From Przewalskia tangutica (lineage: Eukaryota > Streptophyta > Magnoliopsida > Solanales > Solanaceae): a stretch of DNA of 64,000 bases. Every line of letters starts with the position of its first letter. The first letter of the stretch is position 1. The stretch spans positions 56,957,815-57,021,814 of the forward strand of contig CM056721.1 in assembly GCA_029844215.1 (NCBI GenBank). Reading direction: 5' to 3'. Shown piece after piece: positions 19,694-31,402 of the stretch. The notes under the pieces were generated by a model. It was given only the letters and a program-made list of their open reading frames with translations. It searched no databases and had not been told where the DNA came from. A program made the position numbers and the translations under genes.

Positions 19694-22600
19694 TGTCACG
19701 ACCCGTTCCGGGGCCCGTGACTGGTGCCTTACCCGGGCACCCAAGTAGTCATACATCAGAGAAATCAGCGGAATATAAAACAAGACATGAAATGAGAAAC
19801 AGTTGCCTTTCGGCATATATATATAAAAACTTGAACACGACGATTTACATCCCTTTTTCAAACTCGCAACGATTACTATGCACCTCTAAGAATGTTAGAA
19901 TAACAACGACGGGACAGGGCCCCGCCATACCCCTGAATGTAAGCACCTACAACAACAGGGGACTATACCAAAGATAAGCCTCCGGAGAAACGGAGCTTCC
20001 CAAAATGCTGAACTGTGATCCTAAGAGCGAAGATCGACGACTGGTGTACCTCTACCTGCGGCATGAACGCAGCCCCCCGAAGGAGGTCAGTACAACAGGT
20101 ACCAAGTATGTGAAACTGAAAATACTGTAAATGAAATCATAATAGTCTATATAAAACAGAAGACATATATGATAACCAATTCACGATACACAATATGTAA
20201 GCAGTCATGTCAAGTCAGGGACTCACGCCCTTAAAGTCATCACTCAAATATAACCATGGGTCTCATGACCACAATATCAATCATGCCCGTGGAATTCCTT
20301 CCTCACTGCCGGCAGTCCATGATATATAAAAGCACCAAGGAATACACATGAACACCAGTTCCCACCTGTGTCATAATAAAATCGTACGGGGTAAGTACGA
20401 AGGCATAGCCGACTACTAAAACCCACAGTACCAACAATACTATAAATTGTATCACGAGGTCTTTCTACACCGCCACATGATCGAAGCTGGCCACTCGCCC
20501 GCAGTATCAATATGCACGTCTAATCCTGGAACTTCCCGCAGCTCCGCATAGGCCACACACATAGGCCCGCATGAGGTATTCCCCACATCGAGGGTAGCTA
20601 CTCCCTGGCATCGTCCTGGACTCGCAGTCCGCATGGCCACATAAAACGCACACTAACCTGGAACTCTCGTAGCTCCGCATAGTCCCTGGACCGCGTAGGT
20701 ATTCTCAATCATAGTCACCAGACATCGCTGCGGTATACCTCGCATCGGGGGGCATCTTAACCCCCGGTATATCATGTCAAGAGGTGAGTGATATAATACT
20801 AATACAACGGCTTATCGTTTAAACAACATAAGCACAATAAGAATAACCTCTTACACAAACGTTACAAGATACGAACACACGTAGCATCATAACATGTTAC
20901 TTATCAAACCAATCAAGAAAGTATTACAAGGCTATCACAAACCAAACATAGTCGGGTTATTCACACAAGGTACTTTTATTTTATGTCAACAAGTTCGGTG
21001 TTAACTCAAGGTACTACGTGACATTAATTCTTTAAAAAGATCCGTTTCTTTCACAAAAGTCACACGATACCCGTAGTATCAAAAATAGAGTGAATATCCT
21101 TTTAAGTAAACCAAAACAGTTTCCTTTTTAATATCAAGTAACAACATTCTTTTCCAAAAGTTCAAGTTTGCCTAAGTTCAAAGACTCAAGTCTCTTATTT
21201 CCGAAAGGTTTCGTAGTTCATAGTCTTAATCACTTAATAATATAATTCTCTTTTAAAACAATTTGAGAACCATATGCCTTATGTGTGAGTAGGTTATTCT
21301 TGTTCATAACAATCTTATTAAAGCAGCCATGATCTAGGAAATGTAATATCATTTTGTCTCATCTTAGCTTCTATGCAGATGGAGGTTTCTACTGGTTTTA
21401 ATAATACTTAATTAGTCAATACACTTCCCTTTATTACCGCTGCAGTGGTTTGTTCGATACTTATTCTCATTTCCGAAATCAATATAAGGCGTTCATAAAC
21501 AATTAAGTAAACCGTTCCTTTTATCTCTCTTAAGTCGTTATACCTAACTTCCCATAAAGCTAGTATAACTCTTAAGCTTTTAAAACCAAGTATTACTCTT
21601 CTTTCAAAAACGATTCTTAATTCTTTTGAAATACTTCAAGATTCTTATTATTTAGACTCAAGTCAAAAGACATGTGATGAAACCACGTTCGGTTAACACA
21701 CGACGTCTACCGCACTATATATATTCTTTTTAAAATATCATGCTCAAGAGGATAGAAAGAATCACATACCTCGCGACGATTATCGACAAATAGCAAAGCG
21801 CTTCATCGCTTATAACCCGCTAGCCTTGTCCACCTTCAAGTAGAACATGATACTCGCAGAGCTTTCAACCTATAAAGGCCATATCGTCTATCAGCGTCTA
21901 GACTACTCTGTAGAATATTCTAAGCGGGGTTCTCTATTCTACGGAAAATCGAGCAAAGACTTCCTACCAAGTTAAACTACAGCGAGTCTCATCAGAATAC
22001 AAATATGTAAGTACAATTCAATCTTCTTCTTTAAAATTCTTCTGATGTGATTTCAATTCAATTCTCTTCTCTTATACCATCCTTCTATATATCTTATACT
22101 CATTTCTATACTACTACAGTATGTAATTTCCAATCACAATAGAATGACAAGAGTATTTACCTCGATAAGCCCAAAATTATCCAAGATTTAATGTCGATCC
22201 TGAGCAACGTTTAGCTCCTACTCTGGGCGCTCCAACCTGCTCCAAACAACCCTTAGAAGTTCTACGCAACTTCTTCTTAATACTTCAACCAATTATGAAG
22301 ATTTTCCTTAGGGTTTCGTTTTTGTGACTGAAGGGAAGTATAATAGTATTTCTGGGCTTTTAGTATAGGGGTATTCCAAGGTATTTTGGAATTGTAACAA
22401 TACTGTAATCTGAGAACTTTTCTACCAAAGTGGGGTATTTCACGAGAACAACTCAAGAGGGGGTTGTTTCGGCCAAGGCTTCACAAAGGGGAGGGTGCTC
22501 TTGGGCGAGCCTTCAAAGGGGGAGGGATTTCAAGACTTGGGAAATGTTTAAGGGATGAAGATTTAGTCTTGCACTTGAGGGGTATTTATAGGGAAATCAA

Positions 22601-22992
22601 TGGCCAAGATTAAGGCAAGTGGAGGGCAAGTGGAGGGTGAAGATTTGGACAAGTGTTGTGTAGGCCCCACTTGCTCATCTACTACACAAAATATCTAGCC
22701 AAACATTGACCAAATGTTTAAGGCATTTAACATTAAAAAGCGTGCCAACCACTCCCTTGATTGCCACCCACTTGAGGACAAGTTTAGCCTCTCGTTGGTC
22801 CAAAATATTTCATCTCTCGAAAAATCCGCAAAATAATAAATGTCGCAACTAATTTTCCTTCGCAAGGCCGGAAAACGTTTCGTGAAACAATTCTTTCGCT
22901 AGGTGTGCACAAATTTCGTCCCTTTGCCTACTTAAGGCTTAAACTTTTATCGCACGCCACGCATACATACTCTGGAAATACGGGGTATAACA
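19694..22992 (-). mobile_element. D 3' LTR
   Basis: It runs from TGTCACGACCC to GGGTATAACA. It has the stem-loop cluster near 19915-20095, the block shared with G, J and K (about 21250-21480), the conserved hairpin (21529-21576) and a minus-strand TATA box at 22583-22591. It is about 0.9 kb longer than the B LTR, mostly because of the shared block and its surroundings. No gene. Confidence 0.93.
21250..21480. other. Block conserved between LTR families D, G, J and K
   Basis: It runs from TTAAAACAATTTGAGAAC through CATGATCTAGGAAATG and GCAGATGGAGGTTTCTACTG to GGTTTGTTCGATAC. The same block, better matched than its surroundings, occurs at 27360-27590, 39895-40115, 45250-45410, 50430-50570, 55665-55805, 57453-57655 and 63270-63480. 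It is absent from B and C. I see no conserved coding frame. Confidence 0.7.
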
Positions 22993-23027
22993 TTCTCCCC
23001 TCCTTAGAAACATTCGTCCCAAATGTT
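22993..23027 (-). promoter_or_regulatory. Polypurine tract and inverted repeat of D
   Basis: TTCTCCCCTCCTTAG follows the LTR and is a purine tract on the element strand. The inverted repeat AACATTCG-TCC-CAAATGTT (23009-23027) has one mismatch. Confidence 0.75.
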
Positions 23028-23300
23028 CCTTCTCAAGACAGATAACGATAAGGTTCCTCTTAACTTAAACAAGTTGCCAATGCCACACCTGGCCACAAAA
23101 TAACACACGCGTAATTACTTAACCTAAGTCCACGAGAAATCACCTCTAACATCACAAAAGCTCCCACCCAAAGTCTAAAAGATACTCCCTTCGCATCTTC
23201 ATTTTACAAAAGAAATGATCACTTCTATGTTCTTAACACATGTTCACTTCTTCCCTTACTCATTGTACCCTCCTCGTACACTCGAACTCTTTCTCACAAC

Positions 23301-24120
23301 TTACCACATTTCTGCTACTGCTTCAGTTTCCAAAACCTCGGGGTTACTATCTCCAACTTGGTCATCATTAACTGGGAACACTCTGGATGGATCTCCGATA
23401 CTTTTCCGAACATAGCAACAAGAAAGACCGGACGTACTGCTTCCTACGTCGGACGGCAATGCTAACTTATAGGCAACCTGGCCTATTTTCCAAATGATCT
23501 GAAAAATGCTAAAAGTACCTCGGGCTAAGTTTCCTCTGTTTTCCAAAACTCGTCACACCCTTTCCGGGGTGGTACCTTCAAGACCCATCGACTGAACTCC
23601 AAGCGTCGTCGCAGATTATCCGCACGACTTCTGTTGACTCTGAGCTGCCAATAACCTCTTCTGGATAAGCTTCACCCTATCCACATCCTGCTGAAACAAG
23701 TATGAACCAACTGTCTGAACCTTGCCATCATCGAACCAATCGACCGACAACTTACACTTCCGCCCTTACAAGGCATCATAAGGCGATATCCGAATACTGA
23801 AATGGTAGCTATAAAACACTCCCTCAACAGGAGGCAACAATCCTCACAGCTACCCCTGAAATCCAAACACCGCCCGAGGTGAATGCGTCATCGAGACTCA
23901 CCTGAGTTCCTAACCCTGCCTGGTAAAACCTCCAGACACAAAAGAAATAGCCACAAACTGGGCTCCACTGCCTGTCATAAAGTAAAAGTAGGAACCCCGT
24001 GCAGTCTTACAACCTTCCTGATATATAACATCTCGCATAACCCTCTGCCGAGTAAACAGTTCTGACTGAAAGACAAGATGGGCTGACCTCATCGGCTCGA
24101 CTCTCGGTCGAACGATCCAC
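23301..24120 (-). pseudogene. D integrase remnant
   Basis: Minus-strand pieces align by eye with integrase of E. RSAHLVFQS and the run ending in GAQF (23910-24092) correspond to KSAHFLP and ISDRGAQF, but the aspartate before RGAQF is lost. MDFRGSCED, with FIATISVFGYRLMMP (23672-23866), corresponds to the post-core segment. VAYKLALPSD and KSIGDPSRVFP (23301-23546) correspond to the C-terminus before the chromodomain. No zinc finger, RNase H or RT is found. With the catalytic residue missing, enzymatic activity is unlikely. The 23028-23300 segment between it and the PPT shows no gene. Confidence 0.7.
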
Positions 24121-24627
24121 GAACTCGTCGATGGTTAACTAAACTTGGGCCTAACACCTCGTGACCCTATCATGGCGGGACCACCACAACTTTTCCTTAC
24201 TTCAAACCGGGCTGCGGGTTGACCCGCAATCTGGCCTCAACCCGACCCATTTGCGCCAATGCTCTTGTTTCCCGATCCGGAACAATCTCACCATTGAGTC
24301 ACGAAAACCTAGTGGTCTTCTTAGTTCAACTACCCTCCTTCATTTCACACTACTCAGGGACTTATCACACAAATATCTCTCACGTATACTATGCACTCCG
24401 ATAAGGGTCAAACATAAAAATAAATCTTTTACTCAAGATGGCCTCGCCTCTAAGGTCTCCACGTATAATACTCTAAGGCTCACACTTTCCCTATCCCCAA
24501 TCTTACCCTTTTTAACTAACCAAGATTTCTAATCACAATTAACACAATGTTATCTGAACATAACACTTAAGATATACTCATCTTATCACACGTACAAATC
24601 TCTAGAGGGTTAAGGATATACCTGTAT
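24121..24627 (-). other. Non-coding segment between integrase remnant and gag in D
   Basis: No protein domain is recognised in either strand; the 123-aa + strand frame at 24161 has no recognisable motif. The right part, around AAGATGGCCTCGCCT and CTAAGGTCT (24430-24520), is visibly related to K (60575-60650) and J (47400-47470 and 52620-52690). Confidence 0.55.
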
Positions 24628-25651
24628 CTACTGTTTCACTCCCCTTTGTCGTTCTAATCCATTCTGCCCTGTTGGGCGCATAGCTGGGGAGGGTGATGAA
24701 CTAGCCACTGACCCTGAAGGCTGAGTCCCTACATCCGCGCCACCTCTGGTCGGACAATTCCTCACAAAATGGCCCTGCTGGCCGCAAGCATAACAAGTCG
24801 CCAAGAAGTACGACACTCCCACAATGACATCTCCCACAACGCCACACCGATGTGGGGTGGCCTCTCGCTAACACCCCTTCCTCTCCAACCATTGAATCCA
24901 TAACTAACTGCAGCCGAGTCCTCCTACTGCATCCTCCTACTTGAACATTATTTCGTCACATGGCTCGACGACCGCAGTAAAACAAACACCAACAAAAGAC
25001 GACATTCCCGTGATGGCGCCGCCACATCGGAACACCGAGGAAAATCAATCCGGCCGGCCGAACTTACGTGTATCTGCGGAACTCAAGCCCCGAGTTCTGA
25101 CCAACTCCTGCATACCCCGAACGTCCTGAAGTCTATGGAGAACCACTGCATCGGGCGGAGGCGCATATCCATTCGCCGCCGAGGCGATTCACCTCGAAAG
25201 TTACCAGGACTCGCCGACCGCCCTCTTTCACGATTCGTTAACCCGTCGATCTCTACGTTTCTCGGCTTGTTGTGCATAAGCCCGTACGCAGGCCATGCTC
25301 ATGCCTAACTGAAGAGCTACTCTTGCACAACCCTCTCTTAGACATTCATCAAGGCCCGCGATAAATCGATACATAAAATACTCTCTGGTTGCTAAATCCC
25401 TAGATAGTAACAGGGTCGTCTCCTTGCAATACATACTTTCTGCTACTAGTCGTGGAACTGGAGGTTCAAATCTCATGGCCGCAGTAGGAACTGCTGCCGC
25501 CGTGCTAAACTCTGCTGGGGCTGGCGACGTCGCAGAACTCCCCGAATGAAGCACCACCTCAGATGATGATTGGGCACATGCCTCGTAACCTTTGTGCTCT
25601 ACTCAGCCTCCTACGCTGCCTTCTCGCCCGGCAGGTCATGCCGGGAGGCAT
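24628..25651 (-). pseudogene. D Gag
   Basis: The ATG at 25651 (MPPGMTC) matches the MPP starts of the other Gag genes. The frame is quickly lost. Pieces at 25228-25557 show LLSRDLATREYFMYRFIAGLDECLREGCARVALQLGMSM, the C-terminal half of the Gag domain. The CCHC knuckle CYACGQQGHFVRNCP is intact at 24628-24837. The central Gag core (FYGS...FLPPQMRRAR) is shortened or missing. D may thus have kept RNA binding more than capsid assembly. No protease follows. Confidence 0.75.
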
Positions 25652-25831
25652 AATCGTACGGAAGAAATACGTTAGAGGGTCCAACTTATAACACAACTCT
25701 AAGGCACGATCTCGAGTGAGAAGAATGGAAACCAATCCTAAATATCCTATAGTCTCCGATTATCGGTGGTGCACAACACACCGATAATCAAGACTTACTA
25801 GATACGATTCAGACACTTTCCGAGGATTAAT

Positions 25832-25843
25832 CGCTCGATACCA
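25832..25843 (-). promoter_or_regulatory. Primer-binding site of D
   Basis: CGCTCGATACCA, i.e. TGGTATCGAGCG on the element strand, 4 nt from the LTR, identical to B. Confidence 0.8.
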
Positions 25844-25847
25844 CTTT

Positions 25848-28800
25848 TGTCACGACTGCTCGGCTCGTGGATCGTGCCTTACCCGCACCCAAGTAGTCAT
25901 ACATCGAGAAATCGGAATATAAAACAAGACATGAAATGAGAAAAGTTGCCTTTCTGCATATATATATAAAACTTGAACACGACGATACATCCCTTTTTCA
26001 AACTCTCGCCTGACAGCAGATTACTGCACTTCTAAGAATGTTAGAATAACAACGACGGACAGGCCCCGCCATACCCCCAATGTAGCACCTACAACAACAG
26101 GGACTATACCAAAGATAAGCCTCCAGAGAAGCGAGCTTCCTAAAATGCTTTGGTGTGATCCTAAGAGCGAGGATCGACGATCGGTGTACTCTACCGCGGC
26201 ATTTAACGCAGCCCAATGAGGTCAGACAACAGTACCAAGTATGTGAAATCAAAATATCAGAATGAAATCATAATAGTCTATATAAAATGTACATATATAT
26301 GATAACCAATTCACGATACACAATATGTAAGCAACATATGTCAAGTCGTGGACTCACGCCCTAAAGTCATCACTCAAATATAACCATGGGTCTCATGCCC
26401 ACAATATCAATCATGCGTGGAATTCTTCTCACCGCAAGTGATCCATGATATATAAAAGCACCAAGGAATACATACGAACACCAGTCCCACCAGATCATAA
26501 TAAAACCGCACGGGTAAGTACGGCGCATAGCCGACTACTAAAACCTACGCATCAACAATGTTATAAAGCGTATCACGAGGTCTTTCTGAACCGCCACATG
26601 ATCGGCCGCCACTCGCCCGAGATCAATGTGCACGCCTAATCCTCGAACTTCCCGCACTCCGCATAGGCCACACACATAGGCCCGCATGAGGTATTCCCGC
26701 ATCGAGGGTAGCTACTCCCGCATCGTCCCGACTACGCATCGCATGGCCACATAGAACGCACACTAACCCGAACTCTCGTAGCTCCGCATAGTCCTCGACC
26801 CGCATGAGGTTTTCTCGAATCATAGTCACACAGACTGCCTGAGGTATACCTCGCATCGGGGGGCAGCTTAACACCCGGTATATCATGTCAAGAGGTGAGT
26901 GATATAATACTAACACAACGACTTATCGTTTAAACAACATAAGCACAATAAGAATAACCTCTTACACAAACGTTACAAGATACGAACACACGTAGCATCA
27001 TAACATGTTACTTATCAAACCAATCAAGAAAGTATTACAAGGCTATCACAAACCAAACATAGTCAGGTTATTCACACAAGGTACTTTTTATTTTATGTCA
27101 ACAAGTTCGGGTGTTAACCCCAAGGTACTACGTACATTAATTCTTTAAAAAGATCCGTTTCTTTCACAAAAGTCACACGATACCCGTAGTATCAAAAATA
27201 GAGTGAATATCCTTTTAAGTAAACCAAAACAGTTTCCTTTTTAATATCAAGTAACAACATTCTTTTCCAAAAGTTCAAGTTTGCCTAAGTTCAAAGACTC
27301 AAGTCTCTTATTTCCGAAAGGTTTCGTAGTTCATAGTCTTAATCACTTAATAATATAATTCTCTTTTAAAACAATTTGAGAACCATATGCCTTATGTGTG
27401 AGTAGGTTATTCTTGTTCATAACAATCTTATTAAAGCAGCCATGATCTAGGAAATGTAATATCATTTTGTCTCATCTTATCTTCTATGCAGATGGAGGTT
27501 TCTACTGGTTTTAATAATACTTAATTAGTCAATACACTTCCCTTTATTACCGCTGCAGTGGTTTGTTCGATACTTATTCTCATTTCCGAAATCAATATAA
27601 GGCGTTCATAAACAATTAAGTAAACCGTTCCTTTTATCTCTCTTAAGTCGTTATACCTAACTTCCCATAAAGCTAGTATAACTCTTAAGCTTTTAAAACC
27701 AAGTATTACTCTTCTTTCAAAAACGATTCTTAATTCTTTTGAAATACTTCAAGATTCTTATTATTTAGACTCAAGTCAAAAGACATCGCAGTAAAATCAC
27801 GTTCAGTTAACACACGTACGTCTACCGTACTATATATATTCTTTTAAAATATCATGCTCAAGAGGATAGAAAGAATCACATACCTCGCGACGATTATCGA
27901 CAAATAGCAAAACGCTCCACCGCTATAACCCGGCAAGCCTTGTCCACCTTTCAAGTAGAACATGCTACTCGCAGAACTTTCAACCTATAAAGGCCATATA
28001 CTTCTATCAACGTCTAGACTACTCTGTAGAATATTCTAAGCAGGGGGTTCTCTATTCTACGGAAAATCGGGCAGCACTTCCCTACCCGTTAAACTACACA
28101 AGTCTCTGTAAATACGATCCCATGTGTAAATCTGATTCAATCTTCTTCTTTAAAATTCTTCGATGTGATTTCAATTCAATTCTCTTCTCTTATACCATCC
28201 TTCTATATATCTTATACTCATTTCTATACTACTACGTTATGTATTTCCAATCACAATAGAAGGACAAAGTATTTACCTCGATAAGCCCAAAATTATCCAA
28301 GATTTAATGTCGATCACGAGCAACGTTTAGCTCCTACTCAGGTGCTCAACCGCTCCAAACAACCCTTAAGTTCTACGCAACTTCTTCTTAATACTTCAAC
28401 CAATTATGAAGATTTTCCTTAGGGTTTAGTTTTTGTAGTGAAGGAAGTATAATAGTATTTATGGGCTTTTAGTATAGGGGTAACCTTGGAATACTACAAG
28501 GTATTTGGGCCAAGGTATTTTGGAATTGTAACAATACTTGGAGAATACTTTTCTACCAAAGGGGGGGGGGGGTATTTCACGAGAACAACTCAAGAGGGGG
28601 GGTTTGTTTCGGCCAAGGCTTCACAAAGGGGGAAGGGGTGCTCTTGGATGAGAGCCTTTCAAAGGGGGAGAGAGATTTCAAGACTTGGGAAATGTTTAAG
28701 GGATGAAGATTTAGTCTTGCACTTGAGGGGTATTTATAGGGAAATCAATGGCCAAGATTAAGGCAAGTGGAGGGTGAAGATTTGGACAAGTGTTGTGTGG

Positions 28801-29146
28801 GCCCCACTTGCTCATCTACTACACAAAATATCTAGCCAAACATTGACCAAATGTTTAAGGCATTTAACATTAAAAAAACGTGCCAACCATTCCCCTTGAT
28901 TGCCGTCCACTTGAGGGACAAGTGTCGCCCTCTCGTTGGTCCAAAATATTTCATCTCTCGGAAAAATCCGCAAAAAATAATAAATGTCGCAACCGTAATT
29001 TTCCCTTCGCAAGGTCCGGAAAACGTTTCGTCGAAAAACAATTCTTTTCGCTAGTTGTGCACAAATTTCATCCCTTTGCCTACTTAAGGCTTAAACTTTT
29101 ATACGTACACCCTCACGTACATACTCTGGAAATACGGGGTATAACA
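25848..29146 (-). mobile_element. D 5' LTR
   Basis: It runs from TGTCACGACTGC to GGGTATAACA, 3299 bp, the same length as the left copy and nearly identical to it. Differences cluster at CAG/CTG, poly-G/C runs and CG-rich sites. TATA box at 28731-28739; conserved hairpin at 27642-27689. No gene. Confidence 0.93.
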
Positions 29147-29151
29147 CGAGA
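29147..29151 (+). repeat. Right target-site duplication of element D (CGAGA)
   Basis: A perfect copy of 19689-19693 that doubles as the RT codons in which D landed. Confidence 0.95.
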
Positions 29152-30180
29152 CCTACTACTCTGACCGAGGTGCGCAGTTTCTTAGGGCTGGCAGGTTATT
29201 ATCGTAGGTTTGTGGAGTAGTTTTCTTCGATTTCAGCACCATTGACTAGGCTGACTCAGAAGGCAGCCATGTTCCAGTGGACAGAGGCTTGCGAGAAGGG
29301 TTTCCAGTTACTGAAGGAAAGGTTGACTACGGCTCTAGTTCTTACTCTTCCTGAGGGGTTAGACGGGTATGTGATCTATTGTGATGCCTCGGGTATCGGG
29401 CTAGGGTGTGTTTTGATGCAGCACGACAAGGTTATAGCCTATGCTTCGGCGATTCGGAAGCATGAGAGGAATTACCCTACCCACGACTTAGAGTTGACCG
29501 CAGTTATTCATGCCTTGAAGATTTGGAGACATTATTTGTATGGGGTTCATGTGGACATTTATACATACCACAAGAGCCTCCAGTATATCTTCAGGCAGAG
29601 GGAGTTGAACTTGCGACAGAGACGGTGGTTAGAGTTGTTGAAAGATTATGATGTTGATATTCTATACCATCCGGGGAAAGCCAACGTAGTTGTTGATGCC
29701 TTGAGCCGTAGATCGATGGGGAGTCTGTCAGAGGTACAACCAGAGAGGCAGGACATGGTCCGTCAGATCCACCAGCTAGCGAGCCTTGGGGTTCGTTTGA
29801 TCGATACCGACGATAGTAGGGTACGGGTTCGTGAGGTTTCCGAGTCTTCCATTATTGAGGACCCAGTGTTGGTACGGTATCGAGATTCAGCTCTTCGGGA
29901 AGAGAAGAGTCTATTCGAGGTAGAGCCTGATGGGGTGCTAAGATTTGAGGGCCGGTTGTGTGTTCCCGATGTAACAGGACTTCGTCAGCATATTTTGGGG
30001 GAGGCACACAGTGCTTGTTATTCTATTCATCCAGGGTCAACCAAGATGTACCATGACCTCAGATGTTTGTATTGGTGGGATGGCCTGAAGTGGGACGTGG
30101 CAGGTTTTGTTGCACAGGGTCCTAATTGCCAGCAGGTCAAGGTCGAGCATCGAGGCCCGTGGATTATTGCGAGCTATTGA
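29152..30180 (+). pseudogene. C pol: RT thumb, RNase H and integrase N-terminus
   Basis: It resumes after D with TEVRSFLGLAGYYRRFVE, then a TAG at 29218, then 312 open residues from 29242. RNase H motifs: YCDAS, HDLELTAV, IYTYHKSL (the usual YTDH aspartate is now tyrosine) and VVDALSR. The integrase zinc-finger region follows with HSACYSIH and PNCQQVKVEH, where the first cysteine of the CPNC pair is glycine. Length and order match E at 1720-2740. The D-to-Y change in RNase H would by itself impair catalysis. Confidence 0.87.
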
Positions 30181-30919
30181 GATTCCGACTTGGAAGTGGG
30201 AGGTGATCAACATGGACTTTGTTACAGGTTACCTCGCACTCGGAGGAAATGCGACTCCATTTGGGTTATTATTGATGGTAGCGAAATCAGCCCATTTCCT
30301 TCTAGTCGGGCGGCGTTTTGGTGAGGACTATGCGGATTGTACATCGAGATTGTGAGGTCGCGGTGTACTGTCGATTATATCAGATAGAGGAGCCCAGTTT
30401 ATGGCTAACTTCTGGAGGTATTTCCAGAAGTGATTAGGGACACAGGTGAGTCTCAGTACAACATTTCATCCTCGGTGACGACGGAAGGCGGGCGTACTAT
30501 CCGACACTTGAGGATATCTTTGCGAGCTGCGTGATTGATTTCGAGGTAGTGGGAGGATCATTTGCCTCTTGTGGAGTTTGCTTATAACAACAGCTACCAT
30601 TCCAGTATACAGATGGCGCCATACGAGGCTTTATATGAGCGAAAAGGTAGATCGCCAATTGGTTGGTTCGACGTGGCGAGTGCGATTAGTTGGCCTGCAC
30701 TTGGTTCAAGGTGTGGATAAGGTAAAGCTTATCCGGGAGGCTCATAGCGTGCTCGAGTCGGCGAGAGGTCATATGCGGATAATCGCGTCGGCATTTGGAG
30801 TTTGGTAAGATTGGGTCTTCTTGAAGGTATCAACCATGAAGCGGTGTGATGAGATTCGGAAGAAGAAACTCGGCCCAAGGTACATCGGGCCCTACCAGAT
30901 CGTCGTCGAGTAGGCAAGG
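30181..30919 (+). pseudogene. C pol: integrase core (frameshifted)
   Basis: Pieces in several frames: IEIPTWKWEVINMDFVTG with the first catalytic aspartate, KSAHFLLVGRR and FGEDYA; near 30375 the SDRGAQFMANFW stretch; near 30570 the EFAYNNSYHSSIQMAPYEALY stretch; then WVFLKVSTMK. Several indels and an in-frame stop separate them. Same order and spacing as E at 2750-3540. Confidence 0.8.
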
Positions 30920-31255
30920 TTGCCTATGAGTTGGATCTGCCATCGAGTTAGAGGCGGTACATCCGTCTTCCATGTTTCTATGTTGCGAAAGTGTATCGGA
31001 GATCCAGCGAGAGTTTTCCCTGCTAGTGAGGTCCAGGTGACAGAGGGGTTATCGTATGAGGATAGTCCCGTAGCGATACTCGATCGCCAGGTCAGGCGAC
31101 TGCGGACCAAGGATGTGGCTTCCGTCAAAGTCTTGTGGAGGAATGATAACCGGGAGGAGATGACTTGGGAAGCGGAGGAGGAAATGTTGAGGAAGTATCC
31201 TCACTTATTCCCTACACCTTCAGGTAATTCATTTCCCTTACTTGTCATGTTTTAA
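30920..31255 (+). pseudogene. C pol: integrase C-terminus and intact chromodomain
   Basis: An open frame of 111 residues. It carries VFHVSMLRKCIGDPARVFP, VTEGLSYEDSPVAILDRQVRRLRTKD and the chromodomain VASVKVLWRNDNREEMTWEA, then EEEMLRKYPHLFP. It ends at a natural stop (31253-31255). This is the cleanest chromodomain in the window. The upstream part of the polyprotein is broken, so it is classed with the pseudogene. The 31256-31378 stretch to the PPT holds no gene. Confidence 0.87.
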
Positions 31256-31363
31256 TTAAAGTATTTATTTTGCTTAAATGCTATTATGTGGCCATGTGTG
31301 GCATTATTGGTATGTCGGGGTTGTGAAAGGAAACTATGTCGCTAATTATAAGTTTGACTCAGA

Positions 31364-31402
31364 AAGAACATTGGGGGACGAATGTTTCTAAGGGGGGAAG
31401 AA
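31364..31402 (+). promoter_or_regulatory. Polypurine tract and decayed inverted repeat of C
   Basis: AACATTGGGGGACGAATGTT is the E-type inverted repeat with a changed left arm. It is followed by TCTAAGGGGGGAAGAA and the LTR start at 31403. Confidence 0.75.

Larger units (their letters stand above)
19694..29146 (-). mobile_element. Non-autonomous Ty3/gypsy element D (minus strand)
   Basis: Two LTRs of equal length (3299 bp each, 19694-22992 and 25848-29146) flank a short 2855-bp internal region with PPT, an integrase remnant, a non-coding segment, gag and primer site. Protease, RT and RNase H are absent. Perfect CGAGA duplications show it inserted as a unit into C's RT gene. It must have relied on enzymes from another element. 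K has the same layout. Confidence 0.93.

Noticed and set aside
24161..24532. 123-residue + strand frame in D as a host or accessory gene
   Set aside because: No domain features, antisense to D, and the K equivalent is not open.
28560..28573. Poly-G runs (also 40680-40692, 4302-4313) as G-quadruplex signals
   Set aside because: Single homopolymer runs whose length differs between paired LTRs; base-calling length error is the simpler reading.
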